Part shown: piece after piece, positions 54,756-64,000 of the stretch
How positions within the stretch are numbered: the first letter of the stretch is position 1
Layout: each line of letters opens with the position of its first letter
DNA from: Diadema setosum
Lineage: Eukaryota > Echinodermata > Echinoidea > Diadematoida > Diadematidae
Assembly (NCBI GenBank): GCA_033980235.1
Contig: CM067062.1
Location: 10,195,027-10,259,026 of the forward strand
Direction: 5' to 3'
DNA: 64,000 nt
The notes under the pieces: model-generated
The model's input: the letters and a program-made list of their open reading frames with translations, nothing else
Database searches by the model: none
What the model was told of the DNA's origin: nothing
Position numbers and translations under genes: made by a program

Positions 54756-57700
54756 CTGGCATGCAATGGATTAAACACAAGTCATGATAGGGGGCTTCAA
54801 CTCAGTGACTGACCAGTAATAGGAGCAGGACAGCCCAAAATTAGCGTTTGGCAACATGCGACACAGCTCACACAACACTTGCAATTCAATCATTATTTTT
54901 TGTTTGTTTTTTTGTTTCCTCTTGACCAAAGTTTGGTTTGAGTATTGGATATTGTTTCAACAGACATTTTCATTTGCCCAAATGATTATCTGGTGCAAGG
55001 GTTAGTTTTTACTACTAGAGTGTAGACAAGCATACAATTTTGAAAATCTATATTCCTGAATGTACGACTGATGTCAAAGGAAGAAAGCTCACAGAAACAT
55101 GATAGCACCTCCATAGCTCTAACGAATCAACCTTTATTGGACCTTTAACATTTATTCAATAAACTTAATGTAACCCTTCGCCCCCACTCCCCCAAAATGC
55201 AACAACTCGTGGGTGATTTGCATGTTAAACAACAGTATAATGAAGAGGCGGTCAATGATTAGGGACTGACATTGAAAACAGCTACAGTCAACCTCACGTA
55301 AGTCGACATAATCGGGACTGAGCAAAACACGTCGACTTACGCGAATGTCGACTTACGCGTAAGTCGACATTTTGTCGACTTATAAATGAAAATCAATTTC
55401 CCCTGTACAGAGTAAGATTTGGATCACGATGCGGATCGCTACCCATAACTTACTCCTTTTGCCGCCAAAACATGCCTACTGACTTGAGCAACAATAATGT
55501 TTTAGTTCATGCATAAATCTTGCGCGGGTTAGTAACGACAACGCACAATTCCAAAATCTCAAGAGAGATTTTGAGAGAGCGGGATCGGAAACCTAGGCCG
55601 TTTCTAGACACTTAACGTTTTGAACTTGATTTGAAATATCAAAGGCAAATTCCCCAAAATTGCATTAAACTTTGCGATTTAAATTCAAGTGCGTTGCTGG
55701 GAAGATATGCGTGTGATTTCGCATGATTCTGTCGAGATTATTTTTCAGTGCCGACTGAGTTGAAATATGTGTGATTTTCCTTCCCTAAGTCGCCATATTT
55801 GTTCTGCTTAAATTTGTATTGCCATACTCTGAAAATGAATTGTTCTTGCGCTCCGATCCGCAACATTACCGCTCTGTACGGCGCGGGCCCGTCTGAAATA
55901 AAAAGAAGAAGAAAAGTTTGTTCATCCGAAAACGACATCTTTCGGACTAGTATAACCTTCGTACAAACAAACCTCTTCATTGTCGGACTAATTCAACTTT
56001 GGACTGAGATTTAAAACTTCGGCATAGCGAACTTTAACAATAATTCGTTATCATTTTTTTCATTGACATTTTGTGAAGCAGCATGCGTTTCGGTAATTTG
56101 AAACGTGCATGTTGCGATGTCTTTCCCCTGCAAGTGCAGACTAAGTTCGGTCACGGCGAAAGTTCCGTTACGAAATAAAAAAATAATGCGAGCCTTTTCA
56201 ACAATAACGCACTTCCGTACATTTTTATGCGTTAAAATGCAGTTTCTATTTTCAGACAAGAACCGCAAGTCTTTTCTGCAACGCTTTTGCGTTTTAAATA
56301 CAACGTTGCTTGTGATTTGACGGACTTGCATTTGATTTTTAGAGTTGCGTTTAAACGCAATTGAGTTTCAATTTCATACAATTTTCTAGTTTTGTGTGAT
56401 TATCAAACGCAAGTCTTTTCAGCGTTCCGTGTGATTTGATGGACTTGTATTTGATTTTCAGAATTGCGTTTGATTTTTAATTTTGCTTACGATAAGTCTT
56501 TTAAACAATAACACACTTCCGTAGATGTTTAGAGATGCGTTTAAGCGCAATTTCTTATAGCTTCGTATAAAAACCGCAAGTCTTCTCTGCAATGCTCTTA
56601 CGTTTAAATACAGCGTTACGTAATTTGATGGACTTGCATTTGATTTTTAGAGTTGCGTTTAAACGCAACTGAGTTCAAAAAAGTTCCCTATACAATTTTC
56701 TAGTTTCGTAATAATTCGTATGATTATCAAACGCAAGTCTTTCAGCGCTCCGTGTGATTTGATGGATTTCCATTTAAATTTTAGAATTGCGTTTAATTTG
56801 TAATTTTGTTTACGAAATGAAAAAAATAATGCAAGTCTTTTAAACAATAACACACTTCCGTAGATGTTTAGAGATGCGTTTAAACACAGTTTCTTATAGT
56901 TTCGTACAAAAACCGCAAGTCTTCTCTGCAACGCATTTGCGTTTAAATACAGCGTTACGTGTGATATAATGGACTTGCATTTAATTTTTAGAGTTGCGTT
57001 TAAACGCAATTGAGTTAAAAAAAAATTCCCTACAATTTACTAGTTCCGTATGATTATCAAACGCAAGTCTTTCAGCGTTCCATGTGATTTGATGGACTTG
57101 CATTTAATTTTCAGAGTTGCGTTTAATTTCTAATTTTGCTTACGAAATGAAAAAAGCAATGCAAGTCTTTTCAAGAATAACGCACTTCCGTAGATGTATA
57201 GAGATGTATTTAAACGCAGTTTCTAGTTTTGTACAAAAACCGCAAGTCTTCTCTGCAACGCTCTTGCATTTAAATACATCGCTGCGTGTGATTTGATGGA
57301 CTTGCATTTGATTTTTAGAGTTGCGTTTAAACGCAATTGAGTTTTAATACCGCTTCGTAATAATCAACGTTAGAATATTCGGATTTACAAAAACACCTAT
57401 AGGACCTATTTCATGTTCGGATAATGAATACCTACTGGGACATATAAGTGTACAAAATTTGTGCGTTTTGAGAAAAACGAGAGGGAGGAAAGGGGTAAAG
57501 TGAACTGTCTTGGGTACTACATGACGAATGCTCCAGGGTAAATGAGTGTATGTCCTCTCTATATTCTGGCATACAAGACAATGGACGCATGGCGCGAACG
57601 CTACCGCGCCGTACACTAGCGAATTACCGAGTAGAAACGCAGCGAATCGGAGCGGGAAAACAATTATTTTTCAGAGAATGGCGATAAGATTTTAAGCGAA

Positions 57701-59053
57701 AAATTATGTCGACTTACGTGTAGACGAGGGAATTAACACGTATTTCAGCTCAGTTGGCACTGAAAAATCAGGTCGACTTACGCGAGTTGTCGACTTATAA
57801 ATGTCGACTAATACGAGGAAATTTTCAAGGAATAACAAAGGCAAAAATCGGGACTTTTTTATTGTGTCGACTTAAGCGAGTTGTCGACTTAGGCGAGGTC
57901 TACTGTATATCCTTAGCAAAATTTAAGCTTGCACAGTAAAGATACAGATGGAATTACTTTATAAAAGAAGAACAATTCTTTGACAGCTGTCTCTTCAGTG
58001 TTATTAAATTCGAGGAGAGCTTCATAATGAGTACAATTTCATTCTAAAATACACAACAACAACTACATGGCAACTAACAAAACAAATACATGTTTACAAA
58101 CCTTCTTCAACAACTGATGAAGTTATCAGCATCTGATACAGACGTTTTAAAAGCCCTGGCCATGCAAAAGTGCTGAAAGGCAGAGAAGCTTCCGATGTTT
58201 GGGGAACGCAGTACACAGTCAGAAGTTTGTAGTCTGGGTGTGACACCATGTTCTCGAGTAGATCCCCTAGAGTTGGGAGTCTGCCGGACGTCCTTTGGCA
58301 AGGCTGCAATAGCACTGCCATGTGCTCCGCTATGAGTTTGTTCATGTCCTTGAAGGACACGCCTCCCGGAGCGCTGCCACCACCGCTGCCGAGGAAGTTG
58401 GAGCAGATGGTCCTCATGTCGTCGTTGTGGATGATGTTGATGGCGTCAGTGCACTCGTAGAGGTGCGCCAGCGAGAGGATGGCATTGTAGTTCTGCAGGA
58501 TGACCTCCCCACTGCTGTGTGGCCAGACAAGTTGGTTGAGGAGCAGCGCCTGTGGGTAGCGGTCCTTCAGACACTGGGTAATGTGGGTGCCGACACCCGA
58601 CCCAGTGCCTCCGGCGACACTCATAAGGCTCAAGAAGCCACCAAACCTCTCGCACTTCTCAACTTCCCGCTGCACCATCTCCATCACTTTTTCCTCGGCC
58701 TCCACCCCGTGACCATAAAAGCCGTCTGCCCAGTTGTTACCTGCACCCCGCTTCCGACAGAACTGTTGCCTGGTGGGATATCGCCATTTACCCGATTGCT
58801 TGGCTGTAGTGACAGTATTCTGAATAACCTTTGACTCCATGTCTACCATGACGGCTCTGGCTGTCGGTGTGGCCGAGTCTGGTTTCAGCTCGGACTGGAA
58901 GAAAAACCTTTCAAGGCTCTCGCTCTGGTATTCAGCGTTGTCTTTCTTCCTACTAGCCAAGCCATCATGACTGATGTCTGACATAAGAGTTTGGAAGAAC
59001 GAGAGCCCAATTTGGTTGCCACATTGTCCAAGCTGAACAGTGACGATCGACAT
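54364..59053 (-). CDS. TUBD1: Tubulin delta chain, complete, 2 exons
   Basis: Delta-tubulin, needed in other animals for stable triplet microtubules of centrioles and basal bodies. Exons 59053-58102 and 54755-54364 join in phase (1344 bases, 447 residues; human is 453). N-terminus MSIVTVQLGQCGNQIG is the tubulin start; GGTGSGVGTHITQ is the nucleotide-binding loop. PHSSGEVILQNYNAILSLAH and FAWPGLLKRLYQMLI match delta rather than alpha or beta forms. The second exon has NNHLILRGKEG, YEKSACLVSN, IVRKAWDMFAMRAYVHWYV and SLEQVLGNYQ. A further in-frame ATG at 59083 would add MWTEKPVSPA; I chose 59053 because it matches the conserved start. The donor is GTTTGT. The intron carries a 2.6-kb transposon. 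Confidence 0.95.
55285..57905. mobile_element. 2.6-kb pogo/Tigger-like nonautonomous element with TA flanks
   Basis: Left end CAGTCAACCTCACGTAAGTC and right end GACTTAGGCGAGGTCTACTG are inverted relatives. TA lies directly outside both ends (55283-55284 and 57906-57907). GTCGACTTA sub-repeats occur five or more times within about 110 bases of each end. The CAGT start and TA duplication fit pogo/Tigger (Tc1/mariner) elements. No transposase frame; the interior is largely a tandem array. Confidence 0.85.
56100..57350. repeat. Higher-order tandem array, unit about 325 bp
   Basis: GATGGACTTGCATTTGATTT and variants occur near 56318, 56628, 56968 and 57295, with half-unit variants (ending AGAATTGCG or AGAGTTGCG without the TTTAAACGC palindrome) between them. 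So each unit of 310 to 340 bases is made of two related halves. Confidence 0.8.
58102..59053 (-). CDS. TUBD1: TUBD1 exon 1 (residues 1-317 and first base of 318)
   Basis: Single large exon from MSIVTVQ to SSVVEE. It contains the whole nucleotide-binding domain and most of the intermediate domain. TAA lies in frame just upstream of the alternative ATG at 59083. Confidence 0.95.
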
Positions 59054-62000
59054 GGCAGGACTCACAGGCTTCTCTGTCCACATGCATTAGAGGATACCTC
59101 CGCTGAAACAGGACATAACAGTAAGTAGATTTATTAAATCCTTAAAATCAAAATGAGAAAATGCAATTGTAGTGGAGCTGGGGAGCCTAATTAAAAGTCT
59201 TAAAGGATGGCTATCACACAAGTCAGTACATTCATAGTTTCCATGGCCCATGTTTAATGCTATTAATTTCTTCAATGCCGCTGAGTCTCTGTTAGTGTTG
59301 TGTTATTTACAAACTTTACTTTAGAGATATACTACATAGTATTGTTTAGATGGCTAACTTCAGTTTCAGATTGTGCAGGCAGCATACCAACCACATTTCT
59401 CATGAAGAGCGAGTTGTTTTGAGTGACCAATAACCCCAAGCACTCCGTTGTACATCACTGTGCCCTTCTGTGGGAGCTGGTCGCAGTTAAGTGACCAAGA
59501 AAGTTGTTGACATGAGCATCAATATTGACAGTTAAACATGACAAATATTTTTGGATGTTGAATACTTAGAGCGAGTTTTTGCTTGTTTGGAGATCAATTG
59601 ACCAGGAGGTGCAAAAGTACACTAGTGTCACACTTTCTGACAACCGATTCAATTCAAATTCACAAATTATGTGAGTACCAGTGTAGGGTTTTAATTTGAC
59701 ATTCAACTGGAAACGGACCGTCATGTTTTAGGCCTCTTCATGGCAGTGTAGCGTTCAAAATAAATGTGAAATTATCAACGAATGCTCTCGATCTTTTAAC
59801 ATCACTGCCACCACCAATCCCACCGCTGCCACCAGTTGTAGCGTTCAAAATCAATGTGAAGGCCACCAGTTGCAGCGTGTCAAAATAAATGTTTTGTAAA
59901 TGATTAAAAGATGTCACTCAATCAGAAATGTAGAAGATGGGGAGATAACTCAATGTAGAGAACTCAGGAAAGACGCAAATAAGATGAACTGAAGGCGATG
60001 AAGTCTGGTAGTGCTCTGCTTTATTCTGACTCTGAGGACAACTTGCCCTCAGTAAACTTCTTCATGAACATAATTTACATAACCAATATTTACATGGGGG
60101 TCAGTATATTCAAATTATTTACATCAACCAATAGAAATAAATGGAACGGAAGACTTCAATAAAGTGAAGGAGTCTAATTCAATAAATCAACCAATAGATA
60201 AAGAGGAGCATGAGATGATGGAAGCAGGAGGGGGTGATTACGTAAGAATGGGAGCTGTCTGGGCTCAACTAAAGAATCAGGTGTGGATGAAATGAATTTA
60301 ACACACCAGGATAGAGAAAGAATGAAGGTGACAAAACTGAAGAAGAGGAAAGGTATCTGAAGTGAAGGCCATGGACGTGACAACTGAATATCATTAGCTT
60401 AACTGAATTAATGTCAGACTGCAAGGCAATGCTGAAAAGCAAACTAATGGAAATTACTACAATCTAGACAGACAACAAAGGGAGAGTAGACAAACCAGAA
60501 ATACAGCAAAGTAAGCAACGACAAAGTAACGGTCCTACAGCAGTGAATACAAGGAACCACATGTCATATGCGTGTGTGTCTTTTACCATCCAGCTAACCG
60601 CACCAGCGACCCCATGGCGCCTATATGGCCCCAACACGTACAGTACAGCTGTTACTCAGTGCCGTATTGATAAAGACAGTCTGGCCAACTCAATTTCGGC
60701 TTACATTGTATGTGTTTTGAAGCCTGTGACTGGTCAGAACAGGTCCCATGATCTCTGTGAAGCCATGTTGTTACCAAGTGCGCTCATACACAGTGCCCAT
60801 ATAATAAATAATAATAATACACTACATTTGTAATGCGCTTAATACAATGTTTCTAAGCGCACAGGGAAGAGACGAAAGGAAAGATGAAAAATGAGGGAAA
60901 ACAGACAGGTCAAAACATAAGAATAACATGACACAAATAAAATGTGTACCAGTAATTCAACACATACAATAATTGCATTGTTCACTACCCATTATTTGGT
61001 TTGCTTTATTATTATGTATGAGTGTACACACTCACCCTCCAATGCGTAATACGCTGGGCAATGACATGGCGTCCAATTTAGCAGTTGTCCAGACTCTCTT
61101 TTTATTGTGCTTATACGGCACTGCTGTTATAAATACTGCCATCTAGGCTCTGTTTTACTGCGCTGGTTACAACTTACACAGCGCCCCAGCCTCAGGCGCG
61201 GTTACCTACACTGTAAACGAGACTTTACCATCCAGCCACACACACGCGTGTAAATTATTCCCCGAGTCCGAAGAAGTTCAATCCACTGTAGTCAGTGGTC
61301 CGATCACAGTTCGGCTCATGATTCAGCTGAGGGGGATGACAGCTTTAGCAAACTTCTTTTGTGATGTCATAATAACAAGCACATATGCACGCACCCTCGC
61401 TGGCATTTAACACTACAGACTGCGCGATGCGCAGAGGAGGCAACGTTACTTAACTTAGAAACGCCTAGATCTACTCACTTTACTCTTGATGACGGCTCAA
61501 CTTCGGTAATCTTGTATCAATGCTAACGGTGATCAGCAGTATCATCAACAGCGCCCTCTACACTACCAGGACTATGCCCCTTTAACACACACACATCACC
61601 ATCACAATCATCACCATCCACCATCATGTACCATCCACCATCATCACTGATCACCATCCACACTCATGCCCAGCAACCAACCACACATCACTAAAATTAG
61701 ATAGGCCCTACCACTGACCACTGGCACTGTGACTGCGAGTGCACCACCCTAACCGCAGCAGCGACCCCATACGGACAAATACGTACCGTAAAGTTACTGT
61801 GTTACAGCGCCCCGCGACGGGGTTAGCACCACCCCAAACCATCTCCAACTGCAGACCTTCCCCCCAGAGATGCCAAGTTCACAAAACTTTTATGAGTGAG
61901 ATTTTTATGACTCGGCGTCTCGGCGCTCGCGCGCATGCGCACGCGAACGAGGAGGGTGTCACCCTCCCATGGTAGGGAGCTTTTTTTTAAAATCATTAAC

Positions 62001-62439
62001 AGTGTTAGCTCTTAATCAGTTAATGATGCGATCTGGTGCATACTTAACTCGTTAAGTGACTAACATTAGGTCTATTTTTTACTAATTTTGAAAGGCAAAA
62101 GGGAAATATACCTTCAATTGCAACTATCACTCTAATCCTTTGAGCTATGCTTCTTATTTTTGGCCCAAATTGCAGACTTCACCAGATGCGTGGGAAAAAT
62201 GGGTGCCATGCGTGAGATCGTGAGACAGACCCTAAATGCTTGAGTCTCACGCAGAATGCGTGAGACTTGGTAGCTCTGTCCCCCCTCCCGATTATTAAAA
62301 ATATTAGGCCTAGCACATGTTAGTAATGTATAGACTCTATCTGATCATGTCTATGTAGTTACTAGTATTAGTATGCAATAATCTTTGAATACATACTCAA
62401 CTGAGTTGACATTTTCGTAGATTGGCTGGGCCTGCCGCG

Positions 62440-62960
62440 CCAGGGACCCTCACTCGTCGGCATACTCGTGAAATAGGCCCCACCACTGCGTGTCCGTACA
62501 AATACTACGGCGGCTTGCCTGTTTATACTCGTGAATTCAGCCCCACCGTGTGGCGTTCATCGGTAGATATCATAAGCACGGCGGTGGGGCTTTCTTCCAC
62601 AGTATAATACTCGTGAATGCGGCCCCACCAAACGGCGTTTACGCGAGATGCATACGGCGGTGGGGCCGATTTCCACTGCATAGCATCTTTCGTCCTCCCT
62701 TTCTCCCGTTTTTTCTTTGGTCTTCTACTTTTAATTCTTGGAAGGACTCCCTAATGTCCCTTGACTAATTTAATGGCCAATTTAACCATAAATACAACCC
62801 TACCTAACCCTAAACCCTAACCCTAACCTAACCTTGCTTGCTAACGCACGGGTGCACGTGCACTGCGGTGGGGCCTATTTCACGATTTTGCCCACTCGGT
62901 CGTCGTTTCCTCGCGTCCCGCCGTGGTGGTGGGGCTGGATTATGGCCGTGTATTATAAAT
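62440..62960. repeat. Diverged tandem units with GGCCCCACC and CGGCGGTGGGGC
   Basis: GCCCCACC followed by CGGCGTT-like sequence and then ACGGCGGTGGGGC recurs near 62468, 62540 and 62619, with a last GCGGTGGGGCC near 62864. ATACTCGTGAAT(T/G)C separates units. Confidence 0.65.
62797..62833. repeat. Interstitial telomere-like CCCTAA tract
   Basis: About six imperfect CCCTAA/CCTAA units (TTAGGG on the other strand), the animal telomere repeat. Confidence 0.85.
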
Positions 62961-63198
62961 GCATTGTTTATGCACGGAATTCAGAGTGACGAACTCGAGC
63001 ATGCATATCCGCATGCAATCATACTACTGACGTACCTGACCTCACAGGGCATTTACAAGATCACAAGTACTAGACTCTACAGTACAGGTAAAGTACTACA
63101 AGTATGTGTGTGCATAGAATTCACATTTGGCGCGCCAGCTATTGGCCAGTGTTTGTGCAATGGTATGGTGGTCAGGTGGTGGTGGTGCGCAACGCAGT

Positions 63199-63223
63199 GG
63201 GGGGGGGGGGGGGGGGGGGGGGG
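63199..63223. repeat. Run of 25 G
   Basis: Uninterrupted guanine run preceded by GGTGGTGGTGGTG. Confidence 0.95.
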
Positions 63224-63270
63224 AGTTGGCGGAGAGTTTGCAAGTTGCTCAACAACCCATTCTGGGTATA

Positions 63271-64000
63271 CAGTAGACCTCGCCTAAGTCGACATCGCAT
63301 AAGTCGACAACTCGCTTAAGTCGACACAATAAAAAAGTCCCGATTTTTGCCTTTGTTATTCCTTGAAAATTTCCTCGTCTTAGTCGACATTTATAAGTCG
63401 ACAACTCGCGTAAGTCGACCTGATTTTTCAGTGCCAACTGAGCTGAAATACGTGTTAATTCCCTCGTCTAAGTCGACATAATTTTTCGCTCAAAATCTTA
63501 TCGCCATTCTCTGAAAAAGAATTGTTTTCCCGCTCCGATTCGCAACATTTCTACTCGGTAATTCGCTATAGTGTACGGCGCGGTAGCATTCGCGCCATGC
63601 GTCCATTGTCTTGCATGCCAGAATAGAAAGGGCATACACTCATTTACACTGGAGTATTACATGTAGTACCCAAGGCAGTTCACTTTACCCCTTTTCTCCC
63701 TCTCGTTTTTCTCAAAACACAAAAATTTTTTACACTTAAATATGTCCCAGTATAGGTATTCATTATCCGAACATGAAATGTTTTTGTAAATCCGAATATT
63801 CTGACGTTAATTATTCCGAAGCGGTATTAAAACCTGGGCCCTTTGTAGAAAATTTATTACAATGCAACTAATAATGCAACTCAAAAAAATCAAATGCAGG
63901 TGTATCAAATCACACGCAACTTTTGCATTTAAACCCAAGTGCGTTGCTGAAAAGACTTGCGTCTGATAATCGTATGAAACTAGAAAATAATTGTACGAAC
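63271..64000. mobile_element. Second copy of the TUBD1-intron element, opposite orientation, cut by the window edge
   Basis: TA at 63269-63270 then CAGTAGACCTCGCCTAAGTC, the inverse of the right end of the element at 55285-57905. The sequence that follows is colinear with the reverse complement of that copy (ACTCGCTTAAGTCGACACAA, then AAGTCCCGATTTTTGCC), reaching the internal GTTGCGT/ACGCAAG array near 63930. Confidence 0.88.

Larger units (their letters stand above)
54756..58101 (-). other. TUBD1 intron, mostly one DNA transposon
   Basis: 3.3-kb intron; 55285-57905 is a nonautonomous element. The remainder shows nothing else. Confidence 0.75.
59084..63270. other. Upstream of TUBD1: no gene recognised
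   Basis: Should include the TUBD1 promoter and any 5' UTR exon, which I cannot place. It holds a TAATAA-type microsatellite (60801-60820), CATCACCATC low complexity (61588-61680), a GC-rich CCCCACC/GGTGGGG region (62440-62960), a telomere-like tract and a poly-G run, listed separately. The short open frames look random. Confidence 0.5.

Noticed and set aside
58322..58834. 170-codon plus-strand frame
   Set aside because: Antisense shadow of TUBD1 exon 1.
59054..59083. Alternative TUBD1 start adding MWTEKPVSPA
   Set aside because: The conserved tubulin N-terminus begins at the ATG at 59053; the extension is unlike any tubulin.
60543..61975. Two short frames upstream of TUBD1, both near a CAGCGACCCCAT phrase
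   Set aside because: The phrase is a short repeated sequence; no protein family or exon borders.
57754..63437. Identical peptide frames MALKNQVDLRELSTYKC near 57754 (+) and 63437 (-)
   Set aside because: They are the same end of the TA-flanked element in two copies; the frame crosses the terminal repeat and has no coding signature.

Overview
This is eukaryotic nuclear DNA, AT-rich and intron-bearing, dense in transposable elements. It most likely comes from a marine invertebrate deuterostome such as an echinoderm. The reasons are the introns with GT-AG borders, the strong match of the host genes to animal families, a CR1/L2-type retrotransposon whose polyprotein carries a GDIHPNPGP 2A-like motif, and the many small inverted-repeat elements. 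The species assignment is inference; nothing in the window proves it.

Three host genes are readable. (1) Bases 67-7509, minus strand: the 5' part of a citron-type Rho-interacting kinase gene (CIT/CRIK). Seven exons give the N-terminus, the whole kinase domain and the start of the C-terminal extension; the rest lies beyond base 1. (2) Bases 12313-29685, plus strand: a complete A-kinase anchoring protein 10 (AKAP10, D-AKAP2). Eleven exons encode 740 residues with two RGS domains and a C-terminal PKA-binding helix. (3) Bases 59053-54364, minus strand: a complete delta-tubulin (TUBD1), two exons, 447 residues. CIT and AKAP10 are divergent, with about 4.8 kb between start codons. AKAP10 and TUBD1 converge, with about 25 kb of repeat-rich DNA between them.

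AKAP10 intron 1 holds a non-LTR retrotransposon (about 13262-17490, antisense to the gene) with an uninterrupted 1316-codon frame: PHD-like finger, AP endonuclease and reverse transcriptase. Between AKAP10 and TUBD1 lie broken remains of a Ty3/gypsy-like element (gag/protease at 40544-41223, integrase at 52095-52904), a DDE-type transposase relic with a four-fold 96-bp coding duplication (41932-42690), a LINE ORF1 (44384-44980), late LINE fragments (53700-54110), a nonautonomous DNA element with inverted sub-repeat arrays (45330-47240), and a TatD/TATDN2-like gene fragment split by a repeat insertion (48658-51801).

The most unusual material is a repeat family with four copies (2687-3937, 38056-38915, 48757-51435 and, nested inside that one, 49081-50465). 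Its members share a 5' GTCGC...GCGAC hairpin, internal modules (rich in TGACCTTTGACC in three of the four), a GGAC-type tetranucleotide array and a 3' hairpin. Two subfamilies have different stem sequences that keep pairing. Many other small inverted-repeat elements are listed, including a 576-bp near-palindrome and a 2.6-kb element inside the TUBD1 intron with its own 325-bp tandem array.

All coordinates were read by hand. Exon borders fit splice consensus and reading phase; transposon borders are approximate unless stated.
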